A stretch of 42,619 nucleotides of DNA from Acidobacteriota bacterium. Its GTDB lineage: Bacteria; Acidobacteriota; Aminicenantia; Aminicenantales; Saccharicenantaceae. A program made the translations under genes and the position numbers. The stretch spans positions 1 to 42,619 of the forward strand of contig JAKPCG010000144.1 in the NCBI GenBank assembly GCA_029553365.1, given 5' to 3'. Shown here piece by piece: positions 6,952 to 15,873 of this stretch. Numbering within the stretch: position 1 is the first letter of the stretch; each line of letters begins with the position of its first letter. Under the pieces are notes generated by a model that was given only the letters and a program-made list of their open reading frames with translations, was not told the DNA's origin and did no database searches.

Positions 6952-9293
6952 AAATAAAAAGAATTATAGGACAGGTCTTTCTCTCGTTTTTGTTTCTGGT
7001 TCTGGGTCTGGCGGCCGGACTTTATTTTATACTATCTTCTTCCCGGCCCAAAACTCGAGACAGCCTGGTCATTGAGGGGCTCCAGGCCGAAGTGTCGGTT
7101 ACCTGGGATCGGTGGGGCGGGCCTCACCTTAAAGCTCAAAGTGAGGAAGACCTCTTTCTGGCTGCCGGCTATATCCAGGCCAGAGAACGGCTGTGGCAGA
7201 TGGAGCTGTTCAGGCGTCTGGCTGAGGGCCGTCTGTCAGAAATCGTGGGGGAGGCGGGCCTGAATTATGACCTGCGGAGCCGGGTCCTGGGGCTGCCACT
7301 GGCTATTGATCGCGACCTGGAAAAACTGCCCGAAAAGATGAAGATGGTTTTTTCAGCTTATGCCAGGGGAGTCAATGCTTATATCCGCCAGAAAAAATGG
7401 GATTGGCCACCTGAGTTTATTTTGCTCCGCTTCAGGCCGGAGCCCTGGACGGTTAAAGACAGCCTGTCTATAAAACATCTTCTGGCTATGTACCTGGCAG
7501 CGGATTATACCTCAGAGCTGGCCAGAATAAACCTGATCAGAAAGGCCGGGCCGAAGGCGGTTGAACTGCTTGAACCTGGACTGGATTTTCTACCCGATCC
7601 AGAAGTCAAACTGGACGTTCTTAATTTCGGTCTGGCGGAACTTATAGATCAACCTGGGGCCGGTTCCAATAACTGGGTCATCGCTGGCAATCGCACTGCT
7701 ACCGGCCAGCCTTTTCTGGCTAATGACCCTCATCTTATGATCAATGTGCCGCCGATCTGGCTGGAAATGGAGCTGGAATGCCAGGAATTTAAAGTCAGTG
7801 GTCTGACTATCCCTGGCGTCCCGTTGGTGATTATCGGTCATAACCAGCATCTGGCCTGGGGTATAACTAATTCTTATGTTGATGTCCAGGACCTCTATAT
7901 TGAAAACATTAACTGGGAGAAAAAGTCCTACCTTCGGCTGAATGAATGGAGATCTCTAACTGAAAGAGATGAAATCATTAAAATCAGAGGGGAAAAGGAT
8001 CCAAAGATAATAACCGTTAGCTGGACAGAAGAAGGGCCGATTCTTAATCCTTTTCTCTTGAATTGCGAACTACCTATTTCTCTGCGCTGGACTCTATATG
8101 AAGGTGATCGGACAGCCGAGGGCTTGTATTTGATTAATACAGCCAGCGATTGGTCCGATTTTTCCCGGGGGGCAGAACTTTTTGATAATCCTTCTCAAAA
8201 TTTTGTTTATGCTGATACAGCCGGGAATATTGGCTATTATCTGTCCGGGAAGATTCCAATCAGATCTAAAGAAAGTGCGGTTTATCCTTATCCTGGCTGG
8301 CGGGAGGCCAGTAACTGGACCGGTTATTTAAGGCCTGAAGATAAGCCGAATATTTATAATCCACCATCGGGCCTGATTGTGACTGCTAATAACAATATTA
8401 TGCCTGAAAATTATTCTCATTATCTGGGTTTTGACTGGATATCACCTGATCGAAAAAATAGAATCGAAGAATTGCTTCAGGCTAAGAGCCAGAACTCACT
8501 CCAGGATATGACGATCATTCAAAATGATGTCTTCTCCAGGCGGGCAACCAGGCTAAAAAGGGTCCTGAGCGAGATTAAAATGAGTGATTTGGCGGCAGAA
8601 GAAGCCAGGCAAATCCTGCTCCAGTGGTCGGGTGAGGTAAAAGAGGGGCTGGCTTCGGCTATCTATGAAGTTTATTGGAAAAAACTGGAAGAACTGACTT
8701 TTAGCGATGATTTCAGCTTCTATTATCAGGATCTTATCAGATACCTGGAGAGTCGGCAGGCCGGGCTGGAAAGAATCCTTGACCAACCAGACTCCACCTG
8801 GTTTGATCGAAGTGAAACACCGGCCAAAGAAACCAGAGATGAAATAATGGAAAAAGCCATGCTGGAAACTTTAAAGGATTTGACCAGAATATTTGGTAAA
8901 AATAAGGAAAAGTGGGACTGGGCCAGACTTCATAGCCTGAGTTATAAACATGTTCTGGGACAAAAATGGTATTTAAGCTTTTTAAACATTGGCCGTTATC
9001 CGATGATTGGTGATGGCCAGACAGTCAGGGCCAGTCATAGTGGGCTTGACTATAAAACGGTGGCTGGAGTCTCCAGCCGGCTGGTTTTTGATTTAGGCAA
9101 TTTTGACCGTTCTCTCTCGGTTTTAACCTCAGGCGAAAATGGTCATTTTCTAAGTCCTCATTATAATGACCAGGTTTCTCTTTACCTTAATAGCCTTTAT
9201 CACCAGCTCTGCTTTTCTGACGGGGCCACAGATGAGGTTAAAGAAAGCCTGACCAGATTGGTTCCAAAAATCAACCGGACCAGGAAAACTTAG
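6948..9293 (+). CDS. Penicillin acylase family protein (N-terminal nucleophile hydrolase, S45)
   Basis: The 781-residue protein has an N-terminal hydrophobic signal or anchor segment (about residues 8-30), then an alpha-chain region with YIQARERLWQMELFRR. The self-cleavage site is GAGSNNW, and Ser240 would become the catalytic N-terminal Ser of the beta chain. FLANDPHL and the later GHNQHLAWGITN and VTANNN segments are typical of the family. Members cleave amide bonds of acyl-amino compounds, including acyl-homoserine lactones, lipopeptides and beta-lactams. The physiological substrate is open. It probably acts in the periplasm. The four-base overlap with the binding lipoprotein shows translational coupling and suggests a shared substrate. 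Confidence 0.9.
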   Translation: MKIKRIIGQVFLSFLFLVLGLAAGLYFILSSSRPKTRDSLVIEGLQAEVSVTWDRWGGPHLKAQSEEDLFLAAGYIQARERLWQMELFRRLAEGRLSEIVGEAGLNYDLRSRVLGLPLAIDRDLEKLPEKMKMVFSAYARGVNAYIRQKKWDWPPEFILLRFRPEPWTVKDSLSIKHLLAMYLAADYTSELARINLIRKAGPKAVELLEPGLDFLPDPEVKLDVLNFGLAELIDQPGAGSNNWVIAGNRTATGQPFLANDPHLMINVPPIWLEMELECQEFKVSGLTIPGVPLVIIGHNQHLAWGITNSYVDVQDLYIENINWEKKSYLRLNEWRSLTERDEIIKIRGEKDPKIITVSWTEEGPILNPFLLNCELPISLRWTLYEGDRTAEGLYLINTASDWSDFSRGAELFDNPSQNFVYADTAGNIGYYLSGKIPIRSKESAVYPYPGWREASNWTGYLRPEDKPNIYNPPSGLIVTANNNIMPENYSHYLGFDWISPDRKNRIEELLQAKSQNSLQDMTIIQNDVFSRRATRLKRVLSEIKMSDLAAEEARQILLQWSGEVKEGLASAIYEVYWKKLEELTFSDDFSFYYQDLIRYLESRQAGLERILDQPDSTWFDRSETPAKETRDEIMEKAMLETLKDLTRIFGKNKEKWDWARLHSLSYKHVLGQKWYLSFLNIGRYPMIGDGQTVRASHSGLDYKTVAGVSSRLVFDLGNFDRSLSVLTSGENGHFLSPHYNDQVSLYLNSLYHQLCFSDGATDEVKESLTRLVPKINRTRKT

Positions 9294-9371
9294 GTATATA
9301 AATCTTCGAACTGTTTTTAGCCGTAAATCATAATTAGTAAATAGAGGAAGCACTCTAACATCTTTCAGCTC

Positions 9372-9401
9372 TTATTTTTTATGGTTGTAGTATGTTAAAA
9401 T
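9372..9401 (+). promoter_or_regulatory. Possible promoter giving a leaderless acyP transcript
   Basis: TAAAAT at 9396-9401 is preceded by a weak TTATTT (9372-9377, 18-base spacing). The start codon at 9408 is where transcription would be expected to begin. There is no purine-rich ribosome site in between. Confidence 0.4.
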
Positions 9402-9407
9402 CTTGTC

Positions 9408-9692
9408 ATGAAAGCCAGGTTGCATGCTTATATTTCCGGTCGGGTCCAGGGAGTTGGGTTCCGTTTTTTGGCTCAGCATGTGGCCAGGATGCTGGGGTTA
9501 ACTGGCTGGGTACGAAACCTGTATGATGGCCGGGTGGAAGTCGTGGCAGAAGGTGAACGTGAACAGCTGGAACAATTCCTGGCCGAATTAAGGAAGGGGC
9601 CAAGAATGGCCAGGATAGAAAAGGTAGAGGTTTTCTGGGAAGAATACAGGGGAGAGTTTTCTGAGTTTTCAGTTGAATTCTCAGGTTATTGA
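9408..9692 (+). CDS. acyP: Acylphosphatase
   Basis: This 94-residue protein hydrolyses carboxyl-phosphate bonds such as acetyl phosphate or 1,3-bisphosphoglycerate. The signature [12 protein letters not shown], with its catalytic Arg, is at about residues 11-22, and [13 protein letters not shown], with the catalytic Asn, follows. Length and order match the small cytoplasmic AcyP family. A TAAAAT box ends six bases before the ATG and there is no Shine-Dalgarno sequence, so the mRNA may be leaderless. The gene stands alone and converges on the YHS-like mini-protein. Confidence 0.95.
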   Translation: MKARLHAYISGRVQGVGFRFLAQHVARMLGLTGWVRNLYDGRVEVVAEGEREQLEQFLAELRKGPRMARIEKVEVFWEEYRGEFSEFSVEFSGY

Positions 9693-9705
9693 CCGTCGAT
9701 TTTTA

Positions 9706-9969
9706 TTATTTCTTTTTTCTTTCCTGAATAAATTTTTGACGGCAGGCTGATGAGCAAAAATAATAAGTACGCCCGTCTTTAACTTCCTTTAAGGCTTCGT
9801 CTTCCGGTATGTAAGTATTGCACATCTCGTCTTTGACCATGACTTTACTGCCGGGCTGAGTACGCTTCTGGTATTTCTGTGGGCTTGTTTCTCCCAGTCT
9901 TTGAAAAAACCTGACTATTCGGTAAATGATATAAAAAAGAATGCTTATCAGGATGATACGGCCAAGCAT
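9706..9969 (-). CDS. Small membrane-anchored YHS/TRASH-like cysteine protein
   Basis: This 87-residue protein has one N-terminal hydrophobic helix (LGRIILISILFYIIYRIV) and a soluble tail. The tail holds MVKDEMCNTYI, then GRTYYFCSSACRQKFI. One Cys in a D-x-x-C context followed by a C-x-x-x-C pair near the end is the layout of YHS/TRASH metal-binding modules and of the short PP0621-like proteins, which are thought to bind metal ions. The role is unknown. It stands alone, converges on acyP, and is read away from the NIF3-like gene. Confidence 0.7.
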   Translation of the reverse strand: MLGRIILISILFYIIYRIVRFFQRLGETSPQKYQKRTQPGSKVMVKDEMCNTYIPEDEALKEVKDGRTYYFCSSACRQKFIQERKKK

Positions 9970-10036
9970 TCTTCAAATTTATCTGATTGACTGAGTTCTG
10001 TCAAATAAGAGTCGAATCTGACTGATTTTGAATAAC

Positions 10037-10065
10037 TTGCTATAAGGGTCAATAGTTTGTATAGT
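10037..10065 (+). promoter_or_regulatory. Promoter upstream of the small ORF and NIF3-like gene
   Basis: TTGCTA (10037-10042) and TATAGT (10060-10065) have the optimal 17-base spacing. Transcription would begin near 10072, a few bases before the ATG of the 71-codon ORF and about 230 bases before the NIF3-like gene. Confidence 0.5.
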
Positions 10066-10076
10066 GGTAAAAACCT

Positions 10077-10292
10077 ATGAGCTACCTGCCTGCAGTCAGA
10101 TTTAAGGCCAGCTGTCCTGATCTTGAGCATGGCCCTGGCCAGGTAAAATTGGTCGTCTGCTATAACTTTCCAGTTCGACCAGGCCAGGGAAAGACCAGAG
10201 AACTGGTAAGAAAAGCAGGCGGTTGGAATCTGAAGATAGCCAGCCGCTCACTGTCAGGCCGGGTTTTAGCTATTAATGGCAATTTAGTCTAA
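10077..10292 (+). CDS. Possible small protein ORF (71 codons) ahead of the NIF3-like gene
   Basis: No domain is recognised in this 71-residue ORF (MSYLPAVRF...), which is mildly basic and has two cysteines. Three things argue that it is real. A consensus promoter ends eleven bases before its ATG. Its codons (GCC, CTG, GGC, CAG, AAG) look like those of its neighbours. Its stop codon overlaps the ribosome site of the next gene, as in an operon. Against it, there is no ribosome site and the next gene could simply have a long leader. Confidence 0.35.
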   Translation: MSYLPAVRFKASCPDLEHGPGQVKLVVCYNFPVRPGQGKTRELVRKAGGWNLKIASRSLSGRVLAINGNLV

Positions 10293-10302
10293 GGAGAAAA
10301 AA

Positions 10303-11268
10303 ATGAAACTGAGAGATTTTTATGAAAGGGCAGTAGCCACAGGCATCAAGAATGATTTACGGCCCCCTCAGGAGATTACCAGACTACTTGAGACTGAAAA
10401 GGAAAAATACCAGAAGTTAAGCGAGGAAGAAAAAGAAGAATTTGATGTTGATGCACTTTTTAATCCTTATGCTGACAGCCGGATACTGACTGGCGATCCC
10501 GAACTCGAAGTCAAACATCTGCTGGCTGGAATTGATATGGAGGTGGGGGAAGTGCTGCTGGCCCACGTCCTTAATAAAGAACGACCGGATAAATTCGATC
10601 TGATTCTGGCCCACCATCCAGAGGGTCGAGCCCTGGCCCAACTTTACCAGGTGATGGAACTTCAGGTTGACCTTTACATTCAGGCTGGCGTCACACCCAG
10701 TCTGGCCGAGCAGTTGATGGAGAAACGAAGAGCTGAGGTTGAGAGAAGGTTCTTACCGCTCAACCACCAGCGGACTGTAGATGTGGCCCGCCTCCTCCAG
10801 CTACCTATGATCTGCCTTCATACTGTCGCCGATAATTGTGTGGCCAGATATCTTACTGATCTTTTTGAGCAGAAACAGCCGGCCAGGCTCAAAGATGTCC
10901 TGACCATCTTAAAGGAAATTCCAGAATATAAAAAATCCAGCCGCCAGGCTGTCCCGCCACGGCTTCTTCATGGTTCAGAGAATAGCCGAGCAGGAAAAAT
11001 TTATGTCGATATGACCGGTGGAACAGAAGGACCAAAGGACATTTTCAGTCAACAGGTAGCAGCCGGTGTCAGCACCTTGGTCGGGATGCATTTCAGTGAA
11101 GAAGCACTGGACAAATGCAGGTCAGCCAGACTTAATGTAATTATCGCCGGGCACATGGCTTCTGATACCCTTGGTCTTAACCTGCTCCTGGATCAGATTG
11201 AAAGAGAAGCAAATGAGGAACTGAAGGTAACCGGCATTTCCGGTTTTGAGAGAATTAAACATCTCTGA
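10303..11268 (+). CDS. NIF3-like (DUF34) family protein
   Basis: The 321-residue cytoplasmic protein resembles NGG1-interacting factor 3 proteins, which form a toroidal hexamer and bind two metal ions. Metal-ligand candidates are LAHHPEG (about residues 103-109), LHTVADN (about 173-179) and the C-terminal IIAGHMASD, corresponding to the family HHP, HTxxD and HxxxE/D motifs. The biochemical function of the family is not settled; GTP cyclohydrolase-like activity has been proposed. An N-terminal segment rich in Glu/Lys (LSEEEKEEFD) precedes the core. TAAGGAG lies seven to eight bases before the ATG. It converges on the flavodoxin gene. Confidence 0.7.
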   Translation: MKLRDFYERAVATGIKNDLRPPQEITRLLETEKEKYQKLSEEEKEEFDVDALFNPYADSRILTGDPELEVKHLLAGIDMEVGEVLLAHVLNKERPDKFDLILAHHPEGRALAQLYQVMELQVDLYIQAGVTPSLAEQLMEKRRAEVERRFLPLNHQRTVDVARLLQLPMICLHTVADNCVARYLTDLFEQKQPARLKDVLTILKEIPEYKKSSRQAVPPRLLHGSENSRAGKIYVDMTGGTEGPKDIFSQQVAAGVSTLVGMHFSEEALDKCRSARLNVIIAGHMASDTLGLNLLLDQIEREANEELKVTGISGFERIKHL

Positions 11269-11316
11269 ATTCTGAACCTTATCTGTTTTGACTTTGAAGT
11301 CGGCTGATACCTGGCT

Positions 11317-11826
11317 TCACTCTGACTGAGCAGCCAGACTAAATATCCAGCGAGCAAAAGACCGGGCATCATCCAGGTCATTCTGGTCGGGATGGTGCCG
11401 GGCAGTGACCGCCATTTCTGTCCACAGCTCGTGTTCGGGAGAGCGGCTGAATATTTCCATCGCTTCCGGTGAAACCTGGCCGCGGGAGGTAAAAGTCCCC
11501 AGTACCCTGGCTTTTCCAGCCAGTATTAAAGCCTCTTCCAGTGCCTCGCGTGATAATCTGGTCCCTGGAATAGAGCCATGAGTCATAAAAATAGCAATTT
11601 TCTGGCCGGGGGGTAGCTGCCGAAGAAAATTTTCTACCCGATAAGGAACACTATGAGAATGAACCGGAAAACCAATAAAAACCAGGTCATAATCTGCAAC
11701 GGATTTTGCTTCTTTTATTTCATCCAGTTTTTTTAATTCCTTGGGCTGGGGTAAAGCCTCATAGATGGCTTCGGCTACCTTTTTGGTATTGCCGGTCTGG
11801 CTGAAGTAGATGACCAAGCTTTTCAT
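11317..11826 (-). CDS. Flavodoxin family protein
   Basis: This 169-residue soluble protein begins with the FMN phosphate-binding loop YFSQTGNTKKVAEAI (residues 7-21). It continues with DYDLVFIGFPVHSHSVP (about 46-62) and IAIFMTHGSIPG, which line the flavin in the flavodoxin fold. It probably binds FMN and acts as an electron carrier or NAD(P)H-quinone-type reductase. The partner is not evident nearby. GGAG sits about eight bases before the ATG and a good promoter precedes it. The gene is transcribed alone. Confidence 0.88.
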   Translation of the reverse strand: MKSLVIYFSQTGNTKKVAEAIYEALPQPKELKKLDEIKEAKSVADYDLVFIGFPVHSHSVPYRVENFLRQLPPGQKIAIFMTHGSIPGTRLSREALEEALILAGKARVLGTFTSRGQVSPEAMEIFSRSPEHELWTEMAVTARHHPDQNDLDDARSFARWIFSLAAQSE

Positions 11827-11855
11827 TTAATATCTCCATACTGACCGAATTTCAA

Positions 11856-11884
11856 ATTATACCATTTTGTCTGATTAGTCATAA
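11856..11884 (-). promoter_or_regulatory. Sigma70-type promoter for the flavodoxin gene
   Basis: On the minus strand TTATGA (11879-11884) and a perfect TATAAT (11856-11861) are 17 bases apart, about 30 bases before the start codon. Confidence 0.6.
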
Positions 11885-11955
11885 ATTTTTATTTAACCGG
11901 TGCCCGATTATAATAATTTGAAGGCCGGAAAAAGCCAGTTGATACCGGACGATCA

Positions 11956-14900
11956 TCAACCAGGCTGATGATCAGCTACTCGCGGGAAAGTTAGCCTGAC
12001 CTTTGTCCCCAGCCCTGGCTGGCTTTCAATTTTAATTGCTCCTCCATTCTCTTCCACGATTCTCTTGCAGATGGCCAGCCCAAGTCCGGTGCCTTTTTCC
12101 TTGGTTGAGAAATAGGGATCGAAAACGCGCTCGAGGATATCGGCTGGAATTCCGTTCCCGTTGTCTTTAATTTCCAGTCTGATGACCTCTGGTTCTGCTT
12201 CCAGCGTAAATTCGATCTGTCCTTTGCCTTTAATAGCTTCAATCGAGTTAATTAATAAGTTGCGAATAGCTACCTTGATTTTTTCCCGGTCGGCATTCAG
12301 CCTGAAATCTTCTCCAGACTTCTTAAGAATGATGCTGATCCGCCCTTCCAGAGTGCTTCGGTAAGGCTCAAGCAATTCCACCACCAGCTCGGCCAGATCA
12401 AACTTTTCACAATGTGAATCTGATTCCCTGGCGATCGTCATGAATTCCTGGGCTATTCTCCGCAGATTTTCCACTTCTGAAATTATGTATGAAATCGATT
12501 CTTTAAGGATACGATCAAATTCCGGATGCTGATCTTCATGAACCTTGAGGATGTGTTCAGCTGACAGCTGGATAGGGGTCAGTGGATTTTTAATTTCATG
12601 AGCTACCCGCCTGGCCATTTCAGCCCAGGCTACTTTCTGACTTAGTTCAGCCAGTTCTTTCTCATGTGCTTGCAGGTTTTCCACCATGCTGTTAAAACCA
12701 TCAATCAGGCTTTTCAATTCGTCCTGAGCTTGATGATCAACTTTGATGTCAAGATTGCCCAGGCTAACCTCCTGGGTAGCCCGAATTAATTTATTAATCG
12801 GAATGATAATCATCCTTTTGATAGTCGTGGCAAAAAAGGCAATAAGACCAATAAAGAATATGGAAGAAAAGATAAAAAACTCCAGCAGTTCGCCTGTGGC
12901 CTGCGATATTTCCTGTCTTTCAAAGGGGAAGGGGAGGCTCAAAAGATAAATATCCTGCTGATATTTATAGGGGATGGTGAGGGTCTGGTAAGAAAACTGC
13001 CCGAATGATTTTCGGCTGATGGCCAGAGGCTGATTGCTGATAATAATCTGATGGTAAACTTCACCGTCAATCAGGTCTGATAAAATACCAGTCTCAAAAA
13101 ACTCCCGGCGACTGGAGGAGACAAATACTCCCTTCCGATAAAGGTTGACATCATTGTTGATGGTTGAACTGATCCAGAAAACCAGATCCTCGGGCAATTC
13201 GGCCGGTTGCTGTTCGGCTGACTCGGGCAGACTGGTAAAATCATACAGGATACTGCGAGCAAAGTAGGCTCGGCTGGTAGCTTCGTTGACAAAACGATCG
13301 GCGAATATTCTTTCGACCATCGCCTGGGTAAAAAAGATAAAGAAAAAGAGAGGGACAATGGCTACGGTAAAAAAGGCTACATATGCCCTGGCTGAAAAAG
13401 AATGGAAATCAGGCCTCCATTCTTTTTTTCTGGCGGCAATCGGGATGAAAAGCAAAAAAGAAAAAATCATAAAGAGAAAGAAAAGCTTAAGAAAACCAGT
13501 AACCAGCTGCCGACTTGATTCTGATGGTTGATAGAAAGCATAAAAATGGTCATCGTCGAGAGTCAGACAATAAGCGTGATAATTTCTGCCGTTAATGTTG
13601 AGAAGAGTCCATAGACCAGCCCCTTGCCCTTTTATCTTTTGTCTGAGCTCAGGAGTAAGAGAGAAAACTGGCTGCGATTGATGAAAGAGAGGCTGACCTT
13701 CTGCATCAAAAATGGCCAGAGAAACAGGAAAATGCTGAAGGGAAGGAAGGGTATTCAATCGCAAAAGCTCAAAATAAGGATTGGCAGTATTTATAAAGGG
13801 CAAGAGGGTTGGGTCCAGACTGACCCAGATAACCAGGCGTCCAGATATTTCAGTCTCAACGGCGAAATCCTGGTAGCCGATTAAAAAATGACGCTCCTGG
13901 CCGAGAATTTCCAGATATTGCTCGGTGTAAACAGGCTCGACTGACACTTCCAGATCGTCAGTCTGGTCAGCAAAAATGGGCATATTCAGGGCGAATGATG
14001 ATAATACCTTTCGATCATTGGACTGCAGATAAAGACAGGAATTCCAGTTGAGTCTGGCCAGATATGTTTTGTTCCAGAGTGAACGGGCGAAATCCCGGTC
14101 AGCTGGATAACGGAAAAAAGAATCTATATCCCTGCTCTCTCTTTGTAGCTCCAGAAGCGACTGTTTCAGGGCCATTTCTGCCCAGGTTTTCTGGGAAGAA
14201 ACCAGATGGACAAGAATATCCTGAGTAAGCTGCTTGGTTCTTTTAGCGGTAAAGTTTCGAGCGAAAGTGAACTGAATAAGAGCAATAAGAAACAAACCCA
14301 GTACCAGATAGGTTGCTGGTTTCCTGACTAAAACCGCCAGACAGTAAAGCATCAGCAAGAACAATACTGCCTGAAGCGATCCCCATCCTGCCGGTCGAAT
14401 AACCAGCTCTGCCAGCCACCCGAACAATAAAACTGAGGCCAAACCGACTGCCCGGAAAGTTGTCCCCGGCCAGCCGGTCGAAAAGATCCTTCTTAAAATA
14501 AGAAGGGGAAAGAAAATAAAACTCAATCCAGCCAGGAACAGGCTAAGATAGATCAAAAGGGGTGCCAAACCAAAATTATACTGGATCAAATTGAAACTGG
14601 CGCTGGCCACTATTTTTTTCAGACTCCAGATAAAGGCCTGAAAGCCCAGGACTAAAAGAACAGTCCCGGCTATGACAGTCAGGACTTTATTTCTGTTTCT
14701 GGCTAAGGTCAGGCGTTTTTGCCAGGAATTAAGCCTTGCCAGGTTTTTAAGGTTTTTAAGGCTGGTGACTCCCAAAAAGAAAATCAAAAGGCTGGTCAAA
14801 ATAATATCACCAGGAGAACTGGTTAGATTGCCAAGAGTTTTAAAACCAACTTCCTGTGGAGAAAAAATGGGCCAATATATAAACGGCTTGAGCGCTGTCA

Positions 14901-15873
14901 AAAGCAACAGCAGATATCTTATAACGATAAGCCCAGTTATGGCTAATAGCCAGTCGACTGGTTTCGCAGTCCAGAAAGAGCGGGTCCGGTCCTGGCCAAG
15001 CCAGGATAAAAAGAAAATCAAGGCTAATATAGCCAGAATGATAGCCAGGATTTTGATTAACTGGTCTGGGTTTAACCTCTGGCCCTCTAACCGGTAAGAA
15101 TTTAAGGTTACGGTGGCCACAATTTTGTCTTTTTCGTTTCTCAGCGGGAAGTAAAGTGTCCGGCTTTCCCTTTCTTCTCTTTGTTGACTCAGATAAGTAT
15201 CCTGATTTCGTTCAAACAGGCGGTCGAGGGCTTCTGTTTCATGATAATATTCCCAGAAATCAATATCAGCCCCGGTCTTTTTGAGCGATTTTAACCTGAC
15301 ATATGGACGTAAATAGGATGATTCGAACTGGGGTTGAAAAGCCAGCAACTCAAAAATGGCCAGATAGCTATTTTTGCCAGCAGTATTTAAACTAACCAGA
15401 TAAGTGGAAGCTTTATCCTTAATAACAAAGCTCCCGGCCAGAAGATCCGCTAAAAATTTCTCCTGATTTACCAACAAAGCTTTTAAATTAGCCACGCTTC
15501 CATACCAGACCTCAGGATTCAGCTTCTCATCAAAGCTGGCGACTCCTTCCAGGGCTGGATTAAGCTTTTTATCCCTGAAAAATTCAAATCTTGCTCCCGG
15601 ATCAGAGGGCAAAGCCTGAGCTGCAAATTGGGCCTGCCTTTTTTCCAGGCGATCAAGAAGGCGGGAAAAATCATGCTGAATGCCCTCTCTGGCCCGGCTT
15701 AAATTAGAAAGGGTAGCTTTTTCAGAAATAGAGCCCGGCCGGTTAACCAAGAAAGCAGAAATTAAAGCCAGGATGATGGACAAAATAACTAAAATAATTG
15801 TCAGGCGCAGCAGGCGCTGTTCATGGCCTTTTAAGGCTTCAGGCCAGAACCGTAAGCTTGACCGGCGGCTCAT
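11956..15873 (-). CDS. Giant NtrY-like membrane sensor histidine kinase
   Basis: The 1305-residue protein starts with a transmembrane helix (about residues 22-43) and an extracytoplasmic domain of about 230 residues. A block of about eight to ten helices (about 270-540) follows, then a second extracytoplasmic region with further helices, a last helix near 990-1012, HAMP (about 1020-1068) and the kinase core. The phospho-acceptor box is VAHEIKNPLTPIQ (His near 1091). NSIEAI, DNGNGIP and GTGLGLAI are the N, G1 and G2 boxes. NtrY proteins usually have a PAS domain before the kinase and an ntrX neighbour; here neither is visible. Its ATG directly follows the stop of the upstream small gene, so they are co-translated. 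Confidence 0.92.
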   Translation of the reverse strand: MSRRSSLRFWPEALKGHEQRLLRLTIILVILSIILALISAFLVNRPGSISEKATLSNLSRAREGIQHDFSRLLDRLEKRQAQFAAQALPSDPGARFEFFRDKKLNPALEGVASFDEKLNPEVWYGSVANLKALLVNQEKFLADLLAGSFVIKDKASTYLVSLNTAGKNSYLAIFELLAFQPQFESSYLRPYVRLKSLKKTGADIDFWEYYHETEALDRLFERNQDTYLSQQREERESRTLYFPLRNEKDKIVATVTLNSYRLEGQRLNPDQLIKILAIILAILALIFFLSWLGQDRTRSFWTAKPVDWLLAITGLIVIRYLLLLLTALKPFIYWPIFSPQEVGFKTLGNLTSSPGDIILTSLLIFFLGVTSLKNLKNLARLNSWQKRLTLARNRNKVLTVIAGTVLLVLGFQAFIWSLKKIVASASFNLIQYNFGLAPLLIYLSLFLAGLSFIFFPLLILRRIFSTGWPGTTFRAVGLASVLLFGWLAELVIRPAGWGSLQAVLFLLMLYCLAVLVRKPATYLVLGLFLIALIQFTFARNFTAKRTKQLTQDILVHLVSSQKTWAEMALKQSLLELQRESRDIDSFFRYPADRDFARSLWNKTYLARLNWNSCLYLQSNDRKVLSSFALNMPIFADQTDDLEVSVEPVYTEQYLEILGQERHFLIGYQDFAVETEISGRLVIWVSLDPTLLPFINTANPYFELLRLNTLPSLQHFPVSLAIFDAEGQPLFHQSQPVFSLTPELRQKIKGQGAGLWTLLNINGRNYHAYCLTLDDDHFYAFYQPSESSRQLVTGFLKLFFLFMIFSFLLFIPIAARKKEWRPDFHSFSARAYVAFFTVAIVPLFFFIFFTQAMVERIFADRFVNEATSRAYFARSILYDFTSLPESAEQQPAELPEDLVFWISSTINNDVNLYRKGVFVSSSRREFFETGILSDLIDGEVYHQIIISNQPLAISRKSFGQFSYQTLTIPYKYQQDIYLLSLPFPFERQEISQATGELLEFFIFSSIFFIGLIAFFATTIKRMIIIPINKLIRATQEVSLGNLDIKVDHQAQDELKSLIDGFNSMVENLQAHEKELAELSQKVAWAEMARRVAHEIKNPLTPIQLSAEHILKVHEDQHPEFDRILKESISYIISEVENLRRIAQEFMTIARESDSHCEKFDLAELVVELLEPYRSTLEGRISIILKKSGEDFRLNADREKIKVAIRNLLINSIEAIKGKGQIEFTLEAEPEVIRLEIKDNGNGIPADILERVFDPYFSTKEKGTGLGLAICKRIVEENGGAIKIESQPGLGTKVRLTFPRVADHQPG

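Noticed and set aside
14672-15097. 141-codon plus-strand ORF inside the kinase gene
   Set aside because: It is opposite continuous transmembrane coding sequence of the 1305-residue kinase, very basic, and without ribosome site or domain.
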